Source of the DNA: an uncultured Clostridia bacterium
Lineage (GTDB): Bacteria > Bacillota > Clostridia > Oscillospirales > Acutalibacteraceae
Length of the DNA: 64,000 bases
Direction: 5' to 3'
Assembly: GCA_944380855.1 (NCBI GenBank)
Contig: CALWIW010000001.1
Location: 62,001 to 126,000 of the forward strand
Shown here: positions 1 to 8,287 of the stretch, one piece after another
Numbering within the stretch: position 1 is the stretch's first letter
How the letters are laid out: each line of letters opens with the position of its first letter
Program-made: the position numbers and the translations under genes
The notes under the pieces: model-generated
Told to the model about the DNA's origin: nothing
Seen by the model: the letters and a program-made list of their open reading frames with translations, nothing else
Databases searched by the model: none

Positions 1-1260
1 CACGCTTTTGCCATGAGCTGTGCTACAATTCTTGTTCCTTTGGCTACAGGCATGGACGTTGGCGTGGCACTGTTTGCAGCAGGTCTCGGCACGCTTATTT
101 TTCATTTATGCACAAAAGGTAAAATGCCTACATTTTTGGGAAGTTCCTTTGCTTTCATTGCGGCTTTGTCTGCGATAATAGGAAACTCCGCTTTCGGAGA
201 TACTAAGGAAGAACAAATTGCCGCAGCCTGCGGAGGAATTATAGTAGCAGGCGGTATTTATGTTATCATTGCGTTGATAATCAAGCTTATCGGAAGCGGT
301 TTTATCGAAAAGCTTATACCTCCTGTTGTCCGCGGTGTGGGAATTGCAATAATAGGTCTTGGTCTTTCCGGAGCTGCAATTTCCAACATTCAAACGGTAA
401 ACCCTGATACAGGCAGTCCCTATTTTGACGCCATGTATTATTGGAGATGGGGTATCGCTCTTTTTGTTCTTTTAACTGCAATTATTTTATCCTGTTACGG
501 AAAAGGCCTTCTAAAGCAATCCTCCATAGTTATTGCCCTTTTGGCAGGCTATTTAGTAACTCTGACCGCTGTGGGTATCGGTATCGCACCTCCGGAGCTT
601 ATGAGCTTCGGCGACCCTGCCGCAGGCACGGGAATTTACAGAAATCTTTTTGAAGTTCCTAACTTCGTACTGCCGAGATTTGATATGGGAGCAATAGTTA
701 TAGTAGCTCCCGTGGCAATTGTAACCTGTGTAGAGCATTTGGGAGATGTTTATGCAAACGGTGCGGTAGTCGGAAAAGATTTTACAAAAGACCCGGGACT
801 CCACAGAACAATGCTGGGCGACGGTCTTGCAACTATGGCAGCCGGATTTATCGGAGGTCCGTCTAATACTACCTATTCGGAAAATACAGCGGTTCTTGCC
901 GCAACAGGCAACTACAATCCTGCAAGCCTTAGAATTGCCGCTGTTATTGCAATAGCAGTAAGCTTTTTCGGTAAAGGAATCGGTGCTATAGAAACCCTTC
1001 CGTCCTGTGTTTTGGGCGGAGCCTGTATCCTTCTTTACGGAATGATATCCTCAGTGGGACTTAGAACTCTTGTTGAAAATCAGGTAGATTTTAAAAGCAA
1101 CAGAAACCTGTCAATTGCCGCAGTAATGCTGGTTCTCGCAATAGGCGGAGCGGTTATGGGAGGCCCCGACTTTTCTCTTTCCGGAATAGGTCTCAGCATA
1201 ATAGCGGGAATTATTCTTAATCTTGTATTGCCTGATAAAAACAAAAAATCAGAAAGCTAA
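1..1260 (+). CDS. Uracil/xanthine permease (NCS2 family), 5' end outside window
   Basis: This is an integral membrane nucleobase:cation symporter, probably for uracil or xanthine. The reading frame is open from base 1. The residues HAFAMSCATILVP before the first in-window ATG (position 13) match the usual N-terminal helix of UraA-type proteins, so the true start lies upstream and ATG13 is not the start. About 419 residues are present, with many hydrophobic helices. The family signatures are CVEHLGD (the Glu that contacts substrate in UraA) and GGPSNTTYSENTAVLAATG. The C-terminus is complete and ends in a lysine-rich tail. The CDF gene follows after 36 bases with no terminator between, so the two are probably co-transcribed. 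Which base it carries cannot be decided from sequence alone. Confidence 0.93.
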   Translation, partial: HAFAMSCATILVPLATGMDVGVALFAAGLGTLIFHLCTKGKMPTFLGSSFAFIAALSAIIGNSAFGDTKEEQIAAACGGIIVAGGIYVIIALIIKLIGSGFIEKLIPPVVRGVGIAIIGLGLSGAAISNIQTVNPDTGSPYFDAMYYWRWGIALFVLLTAIILSCYGKGLLKQSSIVIALLAGYLVTLTAVGIGIAPPELMSFGDPAAGTGIYRNLFEVPNFVLPRFDMGAIVIVAPVAIVTCVEHLGDVYANGAVVGKDFTKDPGLHRTMLGDGLATMAAGFIGGPSNTTYSENTAVLAATGNYNPASLRIAAVIAIAVSFFGKGIGAIETLPSCVLGGACILLYGMISSVGLRTLVENQVDFKSNRNLSIAAVMLVLAIGGAVMGGPDFSLSGIGLSIIAGIILNLVLPDKNKKSES

Positions 1261-1296
1261 TCACAAGTATTTGTTTTTTATAAGGAGGTTTTTCCT

Positions 1297-2214
1297 GTGA
1301 AAAATAATTCTTCAAAACCTGTTACAGTTAAAAAGGAAAAAACACAATCCGATACACATATTGCTTACAGGGTATCGGTAGTAAGCATTGTTGTCAATGT
1401 GATTCTGTCTTTGTTCAAATTCTTTGCAGGTATATTTGCAAATTCAGGAGCAATGGTATCCGACGCCATACACTCGGCTTCCGATGTTTTCAGCACATTT
1501 ATAGTTATAATCGGCGTGAAAATTTCCGGAAGAGAATCCGACGACTCTCACCGTTACGGACATGAGCGAATGGAATGTGTAGCTTCTGTAGTTTTGGCAG
1601 CTATTCTCATGGTAACAAGCTTTGGAATCGGCTACAGCGGATTTATGCAGATACTTAATTCTCAGGAAACAGAAATAAAAATCCCGGGACTTCTGGCACT
1701 TATCGCCGCCGTGGTGTCCATAGCGGTAAAGGAATGGATGTACCACTACACCATGCATTCTGCAAAAAAGATTAATTCAGGAGCTTTAAAGGCTGACGCA
1801 TGGCATCACAGAAGCGACGCTCTCTCATCAATCGGAAGCCTTATCGGTATTTTAGGTGCAAGACTGGGATTTCCTGCCGCCGATCCGATTATGAGTATAG
1901 TAATCTGCGTAATTATTTTAAAAGCGGCTTTTGATATTCTCAAGGACTCTATTGACAAAATGGTTGATAAATCATGTGATGAAAAGACAATAGAGCAGAT
2001 GAAAGAAAAGGTGCTGACCGTTGACGGCGTTATGCACATAGATGATATTAAAACAAGACTTTTCGGAAACAAGGTTTATGTTGACATCGAAATTTCCGCC
2101 GACGGAAACATGACGCTCTTTGAGGCTCATGACATTGCCGAAGACGTTCACGACCTTATGGAAAAGGACTTTCCCGATGTTAAACACTGTATGGTTCACG
2201 TAAATCCTCATTGA
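1297..2214 (+). CDS. Cation diffusion facilitator (CDF) family transporter
   Basis: A 305-residue efflux pump expected to exchange divalent metal (Zn, Fe, Co, Cd or Mn) for protons at the cytoplasmic membrane. The start is GTG, with a strong AAGGAGG seven bases upstream. Metal-site motifs are present in the membrane domain: HSASD in helix II and HHRSD in helix V. The C-terminal cytoplasmic domain (about residues 210-305) has the usual alpha-beta ferredoxin-like pattern and ends in HCMVHVNPH, whose histidines typically bind the dimer-interface metals. It sits just downstream of the permease and ahead of a strong terminator. The transported metal cannot be predicted from these motifs. Confidence 0.92.
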   Translation: MKNNSSKPVTVKKEKTQSDTHIAYRVSVVSIVVNVILSLFKFFAGIFANSGAMVSDAIHSASDVFSTFIVIIGVKISGRESDDSHRYGHERMECVASVVLAAILMVTSFGIGYSGFMQILNSQETEIKIPGLLALIAAVVSIAVKEWMYHYTMHSAKKINSGALKADAWHHRSDALSSIGSLIGILGARLGFPAADPIMSIVICVIILKAAFDILKDSIDKMVDKSCDEKTIEQMKEKVLTVDGVMHIDDIKTRLFGNKVYVDIEISADGNMTLFEAHDIAEDVHDLMEKDFPDVKHCMVHVNPH

Positions 2215-2226
2215 TTATCAAAACGA

Positions 2227-2265
2227 AAGCTCAGCAGATTTTAAACGTCTGCTGAGCTTATTTAT
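2227..2265 (+). terminator. Rho-independent terminator after the CDF gene
   Basis: A perfect 12-bp stem (AAGCTCAGCAGA, 2227-2238, with its complement at 2248-2259) and a 9-base loop lie 12 bases after the CDF stop codon, followed by a T-rich stretch. Confidence 0.85.
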
Positions 2266-2324
2266 TTGTATAATGATTATTAAAAATTCAAGTCAACCGA
2301 GAGCGAGCCATTCCAAAGATTAAA

Positions 2325-2770
2325 CAAAAGGTTTCGCCCGCCATGAGATAATGTTAATTTATTTTTCCAACCTATATATGGCGGAAATAAAAAACTCGCC
2401 CGCCATGTGATGAAGTTTATTTCATAGTCAAACCTTTGTATGGCAAAAACAAAAAGTTATATGTTAGCGAACTATTCTTAGTCACTTAGAAAAAGGTCTC
2501 GCCCGCCATGCGATGAAGTTTATTTCATAGTCAAACCTTTCCATGGCAAAAACAAAAAAGTTATATGTAAGTGAACCATTCTTAGTCGCTTAGAAAAAGG
2601 TCTCGCCCGCTATGTGATAAAGTTCATTTTATAGCCAACCCTCCGCATGGCGAAAATAAAAAATAAAGCTTATAGTAAGAATGTCCATTCCAAAAACTAA
2701 ACAAAAGGTTTCGCCCGCCATGTGATGAAGTTTATTTCAAAACTAAACCTTTCCATGGCGGAGATAAAAA
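2325..2770. repeat. Tandem array of family A palindromic repeats (five copies)
   Basis: Five imperfect copies begin with CGCCCGCCATG or a one-base variant near positions 2335, 2397, 2500, 2603 and 2712, so the spacing is 62, 103, 103 and 109 bases. In each copy the CCGCCATG arm is followed 30-40 bases later by an inverted CATGGC(GG) arm and an A-rich tail. The clearest pair is 2715-2722 with 2754-2761. The linkers between copies 2, 3 and 4 are themselves repeated. The array fills the space between the CDF terminator and the end of spo0A. No protein-coding potential is seen. Related single copies occur near 15.75, 42.06 and 59.98 kb. Confidence 0.9.
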
Positions 2771-2771
2771 A

Positions 2772-3539
2772 TCAACTGGCGTGTTTAAGCTGGAGACGGA
2801 GCTTGTCGGAAATCATGGCGATAAATTCGCTGTTCGTAGGCTTGCCTCTGCCGTTGTGGATTGTGTATCCGAAATAGGAATTGAGAACGTCCACATCTCC
2901 CCTGTCCCATGCAACCTCTATGGCATGTCTTATGGCTCTTTCTACACGGGATGAGGTTGTTTCATACTTCTTGGCTACCGTAGGATAAAGCTGTTTTGTG
3001 ACGGCGTTTATTATGTCAGGCTTTTCCACCGAAATTATTATAGAATCTCTCAGATAATGGTATCCCTTTATGTGAGCAGGCACGCCTATCTGATGAAGAA
3101 TTTCAGTGACCCTAACCTCTATGCCGTTGTCTCCCCCAGAGAGAATTGCGTTTTTGTCTTTGTTTATCTTTATTATTCTTTGTATGTTTTCTGCCAAATC
3201 GGAAAGCTTGAAAGGTTTAAGTACATAGTAAGAAGCACCTGCCGACATTATTTCACGCTCGATAAGAGAGCTGTGAAAGCTTGAAAAAACAACAAACAGT
3301 GGCTGTTTTATGTTCTGATTTTTTGATATAGCTTTAAGTACCCCCATGGAATCGGTGTGGGTCATAAGTGAATCCATAATAACTACGTCAGGTGTATCCG
3401 CAAGTATTCTTCTGATGAGTTCATCTCCGTCTTTTTGACAAAAATCAACCCACATATTCATATGTTCAAGGTTTAAAAGCTCTTCTTTTGAAAATTCCGA
3501 CGCTTCTTCCGTAATTATTACCGATATTTTATTGTCCAT
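2772..3539 (-). CDS. spo0A: Spo0A, sporulation response regulator
   Basis: Master transcription factor for entry into sporulation; when phosphorylated it binds 0A boxes (TGTCGAA). The 255 residues comprise a receiver domain (about 1-125) and the Spo0A C-terminal DNA-binding domain (about 145-255). The latter carries the near-invariant VERAIRHAIEVAWDRGD and a YFGYT-NGRGKPTNSEFIA segment. The phospho-acceptor is Asp56 in VIMDSLM and the conserved Lys is K108 in VLKPF. The acidic pocket reads TEE (residues 10-12) where B. subtilis has ADD, and the Pro and Gly after the acceptor are replaced (MTHTDS versus MPHLDG), so the receiver is divergent. It is monocistronic with its own promoter, and spoIVB, its usual neighbour, is absent. 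Confidence 0.97.
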   Translation of the reverse strand: MDNKISVIITEEASEFSKEELLNLEHMNMWVDFCQKDGDELIRRILADTPDVVIMDSLMTHTDSMGVLKAISKNQNIKQPLFVVFSSFHSSLIEREIMSAGASYYVLKPFKLSDLAENIQRIIKINKDKNAILSGGDNGIEVRVTEILHQIGVPAHIKGYHYLRDSIIISVEKPDIINAVTKQLYPTVAKKYETTSSRVERAIRHAIEVAWDRGDVDVLNSYFGYTIHNGRGKPTNSEFIAMISDKLRLQLKHAS

Positions 3540-3576
3540 AGTGAAAATCCCCCGTACTGTTTTATTTAATGTAACT

Positions 3577-3605
3577 ATATTACCATAAATTGGTAATTAT
3601 AGCAA
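3577..3605 (-). promoter_or_regulatory. Probable spo0A promoter with overlapping palindrome
   Basis: On the minus strand TTGCTA (3600-3605) and TAATAT (3577-3582) are separated by 17 bases, upstream of a GGGGGA ribosome site. A 7-bp inverted repeat ATTACCA / TGGTAAT (3579-3585 and 3591-3597) covers the -10 and spacer, as an operator would. A near 0A box (TGTCGAT on the minus strand, 3635-3641) lies about 30 bases further upstream. Confidence 0.5.
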
Positions 3606-3719
3606 GACTTTACATTCATTTTTTTTAATTTTTTATCGACAGGAAAAACTCTTTTTTCCTTTTAAAAAACACCGTGGGACATAATAAATTGTTTTCTTTT
3701 CTAATAAAACATCATGTGC

Positions 3720-3757
3720 AAAAAAGCCGTCGGAATATAAATTCCAGCGGCTTTTTC
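3720..3757 (-). terminator. Terminator after the M29 aminopeptidase gene
   Basis: AAAAAGCCG and CGGCTTTTT arms with an inner GGAAT / ATTCC pairing form a long stem with a two-base mismatch. T-runs flank it on both strands, so it can end transcription from the aminopeptidase side. Confidence 0.75.
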
Positions 3758-3770
3758 CTTACAGCAAATA

Positions 3771-4994
3771 TTAAATACAAAAATTTCCGTCCTTGAAAAT
3801 CTGAATTTCACGGCCGTCTGCCGTAATTCCGAATATATTCAAATCCTTTGTGCCAATCATAAAATCCTCATGAATTATCGAATCATTTACACCCATTTTT
3901 CTCAGCTCTTCCAAGGTGTACTTGTCGTAATCCTTTATGCAGTTTGTAAAACCTCTGCCCAAAGCAAGATGGCAGGAAGCGTTCTCGTCAAACAATGTGC
4001 TGTAAAACAGCAAACCGCTGTTGTTGATTGGAGAATCATAAGGCACCAAGGCACATTCGCCCAGCATTGCGGCTCCCTCGTCCATAGTAACCATTTGCTG
4101 TAAAAGCTCCTGATTTTTCTCTGCTTTTACTTCCGTTACCTTTCCGTTTTCAAACTTAATACTGAAATTCTCTATAAGCTGACCCTGATAGGAAAGAGGT
4201 TTTGAGGAATAAACAATACCGTCTGCTTCCCCTGCTTTCGGTGTTGTGAATACTTCTTCCGACGGGATATTGGGGTTGAAGAAATTACCCTCAAGAGAAT
4301 ATTCTCCGCCGCCCATGAAAAGTGCCTGTTCCATAAGACCCACTGTAAGGTCTGTGCCGTTGGAGGATTTATAGACAAGCTTTCTGAGATTAAGTGAATT
4401 AAGGTAATTACATCTTTCCTCTAATTCCTCGTTGTGCTTTTTCCAAGCTTCTATGGGGTCCTTGTCGGCTCTTGAAGTGTAAAGAATAGCTTCCCAAAGC
4501 TTCTCCATTGCCTGGCTTTTGTTAAGGTTTGGAAATACTTTCTTTGCCCATTTAACACCGGGAACAGCGGCTATGCACCACTGGTAATGATTGTCCATTT
4601 CGTCAAGGTATTGTTTTAAAACCTTGTATCTTGCCTGCTGGGATTTTGCGTACTTTTCCTGCTTCATACCTGCAAGTCCGTCCGGGTCTTCGGAAAGAAT
4701 GTAAATCATTGCAGGAAGCTTTTCAAGGCGGTATTTAACCTTTTCAAGCTCCCAGTTTTCTACAGTTGACAATGTTTTTTGTGTTCTGTAGCGAACATGG
4801 ATTTTTGTAAGAGGTTGAAAATTCCATTCTACCTCAACCTTTTTTGCTCCTAACTTGTAACATTCCTCCACCAGCATAGCAATAAACTCAGGCTGATCCA
4901 AATCCGCTCTGATTATTACTTCCTGACCCTTTTTTATGTTAGCTCCCACGGAAGCTATAAGGTTTGCATAGCTTCTCATTACTGTTTTTTTCAT
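3771..4994 (-). CDS. Aminopeptidase, M29 family (PepS/AmpS type)
   Basis: A cytoplasmic metallo-aminopeptidase that removes N-terminal residues from peptides. The frame is open from a GTG at 5003, but that GTG is part of the ribosome site AGAGGTG. The ATG at 4994, six bases after it, is the likely start and gives 407 residues, the usual size for the family. Metal-ligand regions typical of M29 are visible: NIPSEEVFTTP, LGECALVPYDSPIN, DENASCHLALGRG and HEDFMIG. It stands alone with its own promoter and a terminator. Peptidase specificity is not evident from sequence. Confidence 0.93.
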   Translation of the reverse strand: MKKTVMRSYANLIASVGANIKKGQEVIIRADLDQPEFIAMLVEECYKLGAKKVEVEWNFQPLTKIHVRYRTQKTLSTVENWELEKVKYRLEKLPAMIYILSEDPDGLAGMKQEKYAKSQQARYKVLKQYLDEMDNHYQWCIAAVPGVKWAKKVFPNLNKSQAMEKLWEAILYTSRADKDPIEAWKKHNEELEERCNYLNSLNLRKLVYKSSNGTDLTVGLMEQALFMGGGEYSLEGNFFNPNIPSEEVFTTPKAGEADGIVYSSKPLSYQGQLIENFSIKFENGKVTEVKAEKNQELLQQMVTMDEGAAMLGECALVPYDSPINNSGLLFYSTLFDENASCHLALGRGFTNCIKDYDKYTLEELRKMGVNDSIIHEDFMIGTKDLNIFGITADGREIQIFKDGNFCI

Positions 4995-5025
4995 AAATGA
5001 CACCTCTGTACTTTATTTATTCTTA

Positions 5026-5055
5026 ATTATATACAGTTTTTAAAGGTATATTCAA
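5026..5055 (-). promoter_or_regulatory. Sigma-A-type promoter for the M29 aminopeptidase
   Basis: On the minus strand TTGAAT (5050-5055) and TATAAT (5026-5031) are separated by 18 bases, about 31 bases upstream of the start codon. Confidence 0.65.
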
Positions 5056-5071
5056 AATTTTAATTTACGGA

Positions 5072-6328
5072 TTATGATTTAAGCATGGAGTCTGCGGCAA
5101 GCATTACACCCATTTTTCCGCTGTGGAAATTAAGTCCGCCCTGCATCCACACCGCATAGGGCTCTCTTAAAGGTGCGTCGGCGGAAAGCTCTATAGAAGA
5201 CCCAAGGGTAAAAGCACCTGCCGCCATAATAACCTTGCTGTCATAGCCGGGCATATCCGAAGGCTCGGGATAAACAAAGCTGTCAACGGGAGCACCTTTT
5301 TGTATTCCCCTGCAAAAGGCACAAAGCTTTTCGCTGTCCCCAAGCTTTAAAACCTGTATAATATCCCCTCTTCTTTCGTTGTACTTTGGAGTAACCTCGT
5401 AGCCCAAAATTTCAAAAAGTGCAGAAGCAAAAACAGCCGTCTTTAAAGCTTCTCCCGACACGTGAGGAGCGTGAAACGCTCCCATAAAAAGCTCTCTGCT
5501 TTGGTTGAGAGTTGCTCCCTGCTCTCTGCCTATTCCCGGTGTGGTAAGACGGTAAGCACACATCTCCACAAGCTTTTTCTTTCCTGCAATATATCCACCT
5601 GTTGGGGCAATACCGCCGCCGGCATTTTTAATAAGTGAACCTGCCATAATATCAACTCCGCAGGAAAGGGGTTCTTTTTTCTCTACAAATTCTCCGTAGC
5701 AGTTATCAAGCATTATAATAGTCTTTCTGGATTTTTTTCTCACCGCACGGCATATTTTTTCAATATCGGCACAGGTAAGTGTGGGACGCAAACTGTAACC
5801 CCGGGAACGCTGAATATAAACCATTTTTAAATCCTCGGTTACTCTGTTTTCTATAGCTTCCAAATCCACCGTTCCGTTCTCTTTAAGCGAAACCTCGTCG
5901 TAGTTAATACCAAAATCTTTCAATGAGCCGGGGTAATTGCCCTCTATACCTATTGTGCTTCTTATTGTGTCGTAGGGAGTTCCCGTAACGCTGAGCATCG
6001 TATCTCCCGGTCTGAGCATACCGAAAAGAGCCACAGCCAAGGTATGAGTACCGCAGATAAAGTTATGTCTTACCAAAGCGTCCTCTGCGTCAAAGGCATA
6101 GGCATACACTTTGTCGAGAACATCTCTTCCTCTGTCGCCTATTCCGTAGCCTGTTGAGGCGGCAAAGTGGGACTCGCTGACCCCTGCCTCCTGAAAAGCT
6201 TTCAGCATTTTAAGCTGGTTAAATTCCTGTATTTCGTCAATTCTTGCAAATTCATCTTTGCACAATTCCATAGCCTTTTTTGAGGCTTCAACAATTCTTT
6301 CATCAATATCAAAAAACGGTACTGCCAT
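5072..6328 (-). CDS. PLP-dependent methionine gamma-lyase-like protein (YnbB / 'aluminium resistance' family)
   Basis: A 418-residue fold-type I PLP enzyme of the Met_gamma_lyase/YnbB family, found widely in Firmicutes and sometimes annotated as aluminium resistance protein. The real reaction is poorly established. Expected cofactor features are present: IMLDNCYGEF, with the Asp that contacts the pyridine nitrogen, and GSLIKNAGGGIAPTGGYI, with the Schiff-base Lys in a Gly-rich loop. STGYGIGDRGRD near residue 60 and GGLNFHSGKMG near the C-terminus are further family blocks. AAGGAAG lies 8 bases before the ATG. It is not tightly linked to hfq or glnR as in Bacillus, and a family B repeat follows its upstream side. 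Confidence 0.88.
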   Translation of the reverse strand: MAVPFFDIDERIVEASKKAMELCKDEFARIDEIQEFNQLKMLKAFQEAGVSESHFAASTGYGIGDRGRDVLDKVYAYAFDAEDALVRHNFICGTHTLAVALFGMLRPGDTMLSVTGTPYDTIRSTIGIEGNYPGSLKDFGINYDEVSLKENGTVDLEAIENRVTEDLKMVYIQRSRGYSLRPTLTCADIEKICRAVRKKSRKTIIMLDNCYGEFVEKKEPLSCGVDIMAGSLIKNAGGGIAPTGGYIAGKKKLVEMCAYRLTTPGIGREQGATLNQSRELFMGAFHAPHVSGEALKTAVFASALFEILGYEVTPKYNERRGDIIQVLKLGDSEKLCAFCRGIQKGAPVDSFVYPEPSDMPGYDSKVIMAAGAFTLGSSIELSADAPLREPYAVWMQGGLNFHSGKMGVMLAADSMLKS

Positions 6329-6354
6329 TTATGTTCTTCCTTTATATTTTTTTA

Positions 6355-6425
6355 TTTTTTGAAAGGCTCTGCCCTTCAAACTTCCTGCCAAAGGGATAGT
6401 GGTCCCTTTGTAATCCCTTTTTCTG
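6355..6425 (+). repeat. Family B repeat fragment
   Basis: The core CCTGCCAAAGGGAtAGTGGTCCCTTTGtAATCCC lies here as a degenerate hairpin (CAAAGGGA / TCCCTTTG), with CTTCAAACTT in place of the second hairpin. It matches the full-length elements at 36356 and 45663. Confidence 0.75.
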
Positions 6426-6465
6426 TTAAATAAGACTTCTTTTTAGAAGTAAACACACTTATAAA

Positions 6466-7239
6466 TCAGAAGTAAAGTTCTTTCCACGTACCGCAGTTTA
6501 TGTAGCCTGCGTTGTTATAAAACTTTTCGTTTTTGTTATGTTCCCTGAAAAGATATATTTTCTTTTTTTCTCTGAACAGCTGACCTGTTATGTATTTTGT
6601 CATATATGTGCCGTATCCCTTTTTTCTGTATTCTTTTCCGGTGGCAACCGCTCCCACAATAGCACATTTATCTGTTTCCGCCACCGTCATGGCACAGGAC
6701 ATAAGCTTTCCTTTTTCATCTTCAATTCCGTAAACCCTTGAAGTGTTTCTTCGCTGTTTAAAGGAAACATCAAGACAAAAGCTTTCGCAGTCGGGAAGAT
6801 TGCTGTTGTCGGAAAAATTCTCGGTAAGCAGGCTGTATACTGCTTTTAAATTGGGATTTATCACACTTTCATTTTCTGAAAGCTGGGGTTTCGGAAAAAT
6901 ATATTTCATAATACTTCCGAAACACATTTTCCTGCACTGTATATCAAGGTTATATTTTCCGTCTGTCAGCAGACTTGAAGCACCTGCCACTCTTATAAAC
7001 GAGGCTATTTCCTCCAAGTCCGATTTATCCGTAAGATACAAAATAAACTGTGTCCCAAGCCTTGATAAAGCACTGACGCCCTCTTGGTTTTTATCAAGCT
7101 GTATCCAAAAATCCGCAAAGGGTATCAATTCTTTATAGGCTGTAAAAAGAGAAGCTATACGGCACACAAAAGGGTCGTCATAGGGAAATTTGTCAAGATA
7201 TTTTTTTATGTCAAAATCACCCTGATGAATTTTAATCAT
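6466..7239 (-). CDS. GNAT-family N-acetyltransferase
   Basis: The C-terminal half (about residues 150-257) is a GNAT acyl-CoA-dependent transferase domain. It has the acetyl-CoA loop EYRKKGYGTYMTKY (R-x-x-G-x-G) after a beta-strand IVGAVATG, and a YLFREHNKNEKFYNNAGY segment typical of the last motif. The N-terminal ~140 residues resemble no family I recognise. GGGAGG precedes the ATG, and the start overlaps the upstream M42 gene by 8 bases, so it is the last gene of the murD operon. The acceptor substrate is unknown; the company of MurD and two aminopeptidases makes a peptide or amino-acid substrate possible, which is inference. Confidence 0.85.
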   Translation of the reverse strand: MIKIHQGDFDIKKYLDKFPYDDPFVCRIASLFTAYKELIPFADFWIQLDKNQEGVSALSRLGTQFILYLTDKSDLEEIASFIRVAGASSLLTDGKYNLDIQCRKMCFGSIMKYIFPKPQLSENESVINPNLKAVYSLLTENFSDNSNLPDCESFCLDVSFKQRRNTSRVYGIEDEKGKLMSCAMTVAETDKCAIVGAVATGKEYRKKGYGTYMTKYITGQLFREKKKIYLFREHNKNEKFYNNAGYINCGTWKELYF

Positions 7240-8287
7240 AGCTTCCTCCCAAAAACCTTGAAATAAGCTCTTTTGTCAGGGATATTGAAGCCTCCATATC
7301 ACTTAAAGAAACAAGGGAAAGTCCTGAATGAATATATCTGCAAGGCAGTGACAAAGCCAAGGTTCTCACACCGCCTCGGCTTATATGAATTGCTCCGCTG
7401 TCGTTTCCTCCTGCAACAGCAGACTTCACCTGAGCCTTTACGCCTATATCCTTTGCGGCTTTGAAAGCTTCTCTGAACATTTCCTTGTCATAAATGGTAC
7501 TTCTGTCCATAAATGAAACAACAACGCCTTTTCCCACATGGCATACCGCCTTGCTGTCATCACAGCCGTGTATGTCGGAAGCTGTGGTTGACTCCAAAAC
7601 AATGGCAAAATCAGGATTTACTGTATATGCGGCAGTCTTTGCACCACGAAGTCCCACTTCCTCCTGAACCACAAAGGTAAAGGCACAGTCGTATTCAAGG
7701 TCTGATTTTATAAGCTCGGTCATTATAAAACAGCCCGCTCTGTCGTCAATGGCTTTCGCTTTCAGAGTTGTTCCCAAATCCTCGGCGTCCTCGTTTATCT
7801 CAAAGGGCGAACAGAAACAAACGCTGTCCCCTATACTTACATATTTTTCAGCCTCTTCGCGGCTTTCTGCTCCGATATCTATATACATATCCGAATATTT
7901 CGGCAAGGTTTCTTTTTCTTCCTCCGAACAAAGATGTATAGGCTTTACACCAACTACGCCGTCAATAAGGTTTTCACCTACAAGAACACGTTTTCCAAAA
8001 GCCACACGCCTGTCAATTCCCCCTACTTGGTCAAATTTAAGATAACCCTGTTCAGTTATAAAAGTCACCATAAAACCGACCTCGTCCATATGGGCGGAAA
8101 TCATAAGCTTTTTGTCAGGTGTTTTCAGTCCCTTTTTAAAAACTATAAGGTTTCCCATGTTATCGGTTTTTATATCGTCGGCATAGGCTTCAATTTCCGA
8201 AATAATAATATCCCTGATACTTTTTTCGTCCCCTGAAATTCCGCATGAGGTGCAGAGCTTCTTCAAAAGTCTGTATCTGTCATTCAT
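7232..8287 (-). CDS. M42 family metallo-aminopeptidase
   Basis: A 351-residue co-catalytic dinuclear metal peptidase of the M42 (glutamyl aminopeptidase / TET) family, expected to form large cytoplasmic assemblies that trim peptides. All five ligand regions are visible: SAHMDEVGF, KAIDDRAG, the catalytic EE in VVQEEVGLRGA, VLESTTASD and the final RYIHSG. The start is an ATG preceded by GGAGGTG, and the gene overlaps the preceding M42 gene by 8 bases and the GNAT gene by 8 bases. It is a paralogue of its neighbour, and the two may form one hetero-oligomer or have different specificities. Confidence 0.93.
   Translation of the reverse strand: MNDRYRLLKKLCTSCGISGDEKSIRDIIISEIEAYADDIKTDNMGNLIVFKKGLKTPDKKLMISAHMDEVGFMVTFITEQGYLKFDQVGGIDRRVAFGKRVLVGENLIDGVVGVKPIHLCSEEEKETLPKYSDMYIDIGAESREEAEKYVSIGDSVCFCSPFEINEDAEDLGTTLKAKAIDDRAGCFIMTELIKSDLEYDCAFTFVVQEEVGLRGAKTAAYTVNPDFAIVLESTTASDIHGCDDSKAVCHVGKGVVVSFMDRSTIYDKEMFREAFKAAKDIGVKAQVKSAVAGGNDSGAIHISRGGVRTLALSLPCRYIHSGLSLVSLSDMEASISLTKELISRFLGGSYD

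Noticed and set aside
13..15. ATG at position 13 as the permease start
   Set aside because: The upstream codons in the same frame encode conserved family residues, so the gene is cut by the window edge.
2325..2770. Possible CRISPR array
   Set aside because: Unit spacing is irregular (62-109 bases), linkers between units are themselves repeated rather than unique, and no cas gene is present.
4995..5003. GTG start for the M29 aminopeptidase
   Set aside because: The GTG is part of the AGAGGTG ribosome site, and the ATG six bases later has correct spacing.
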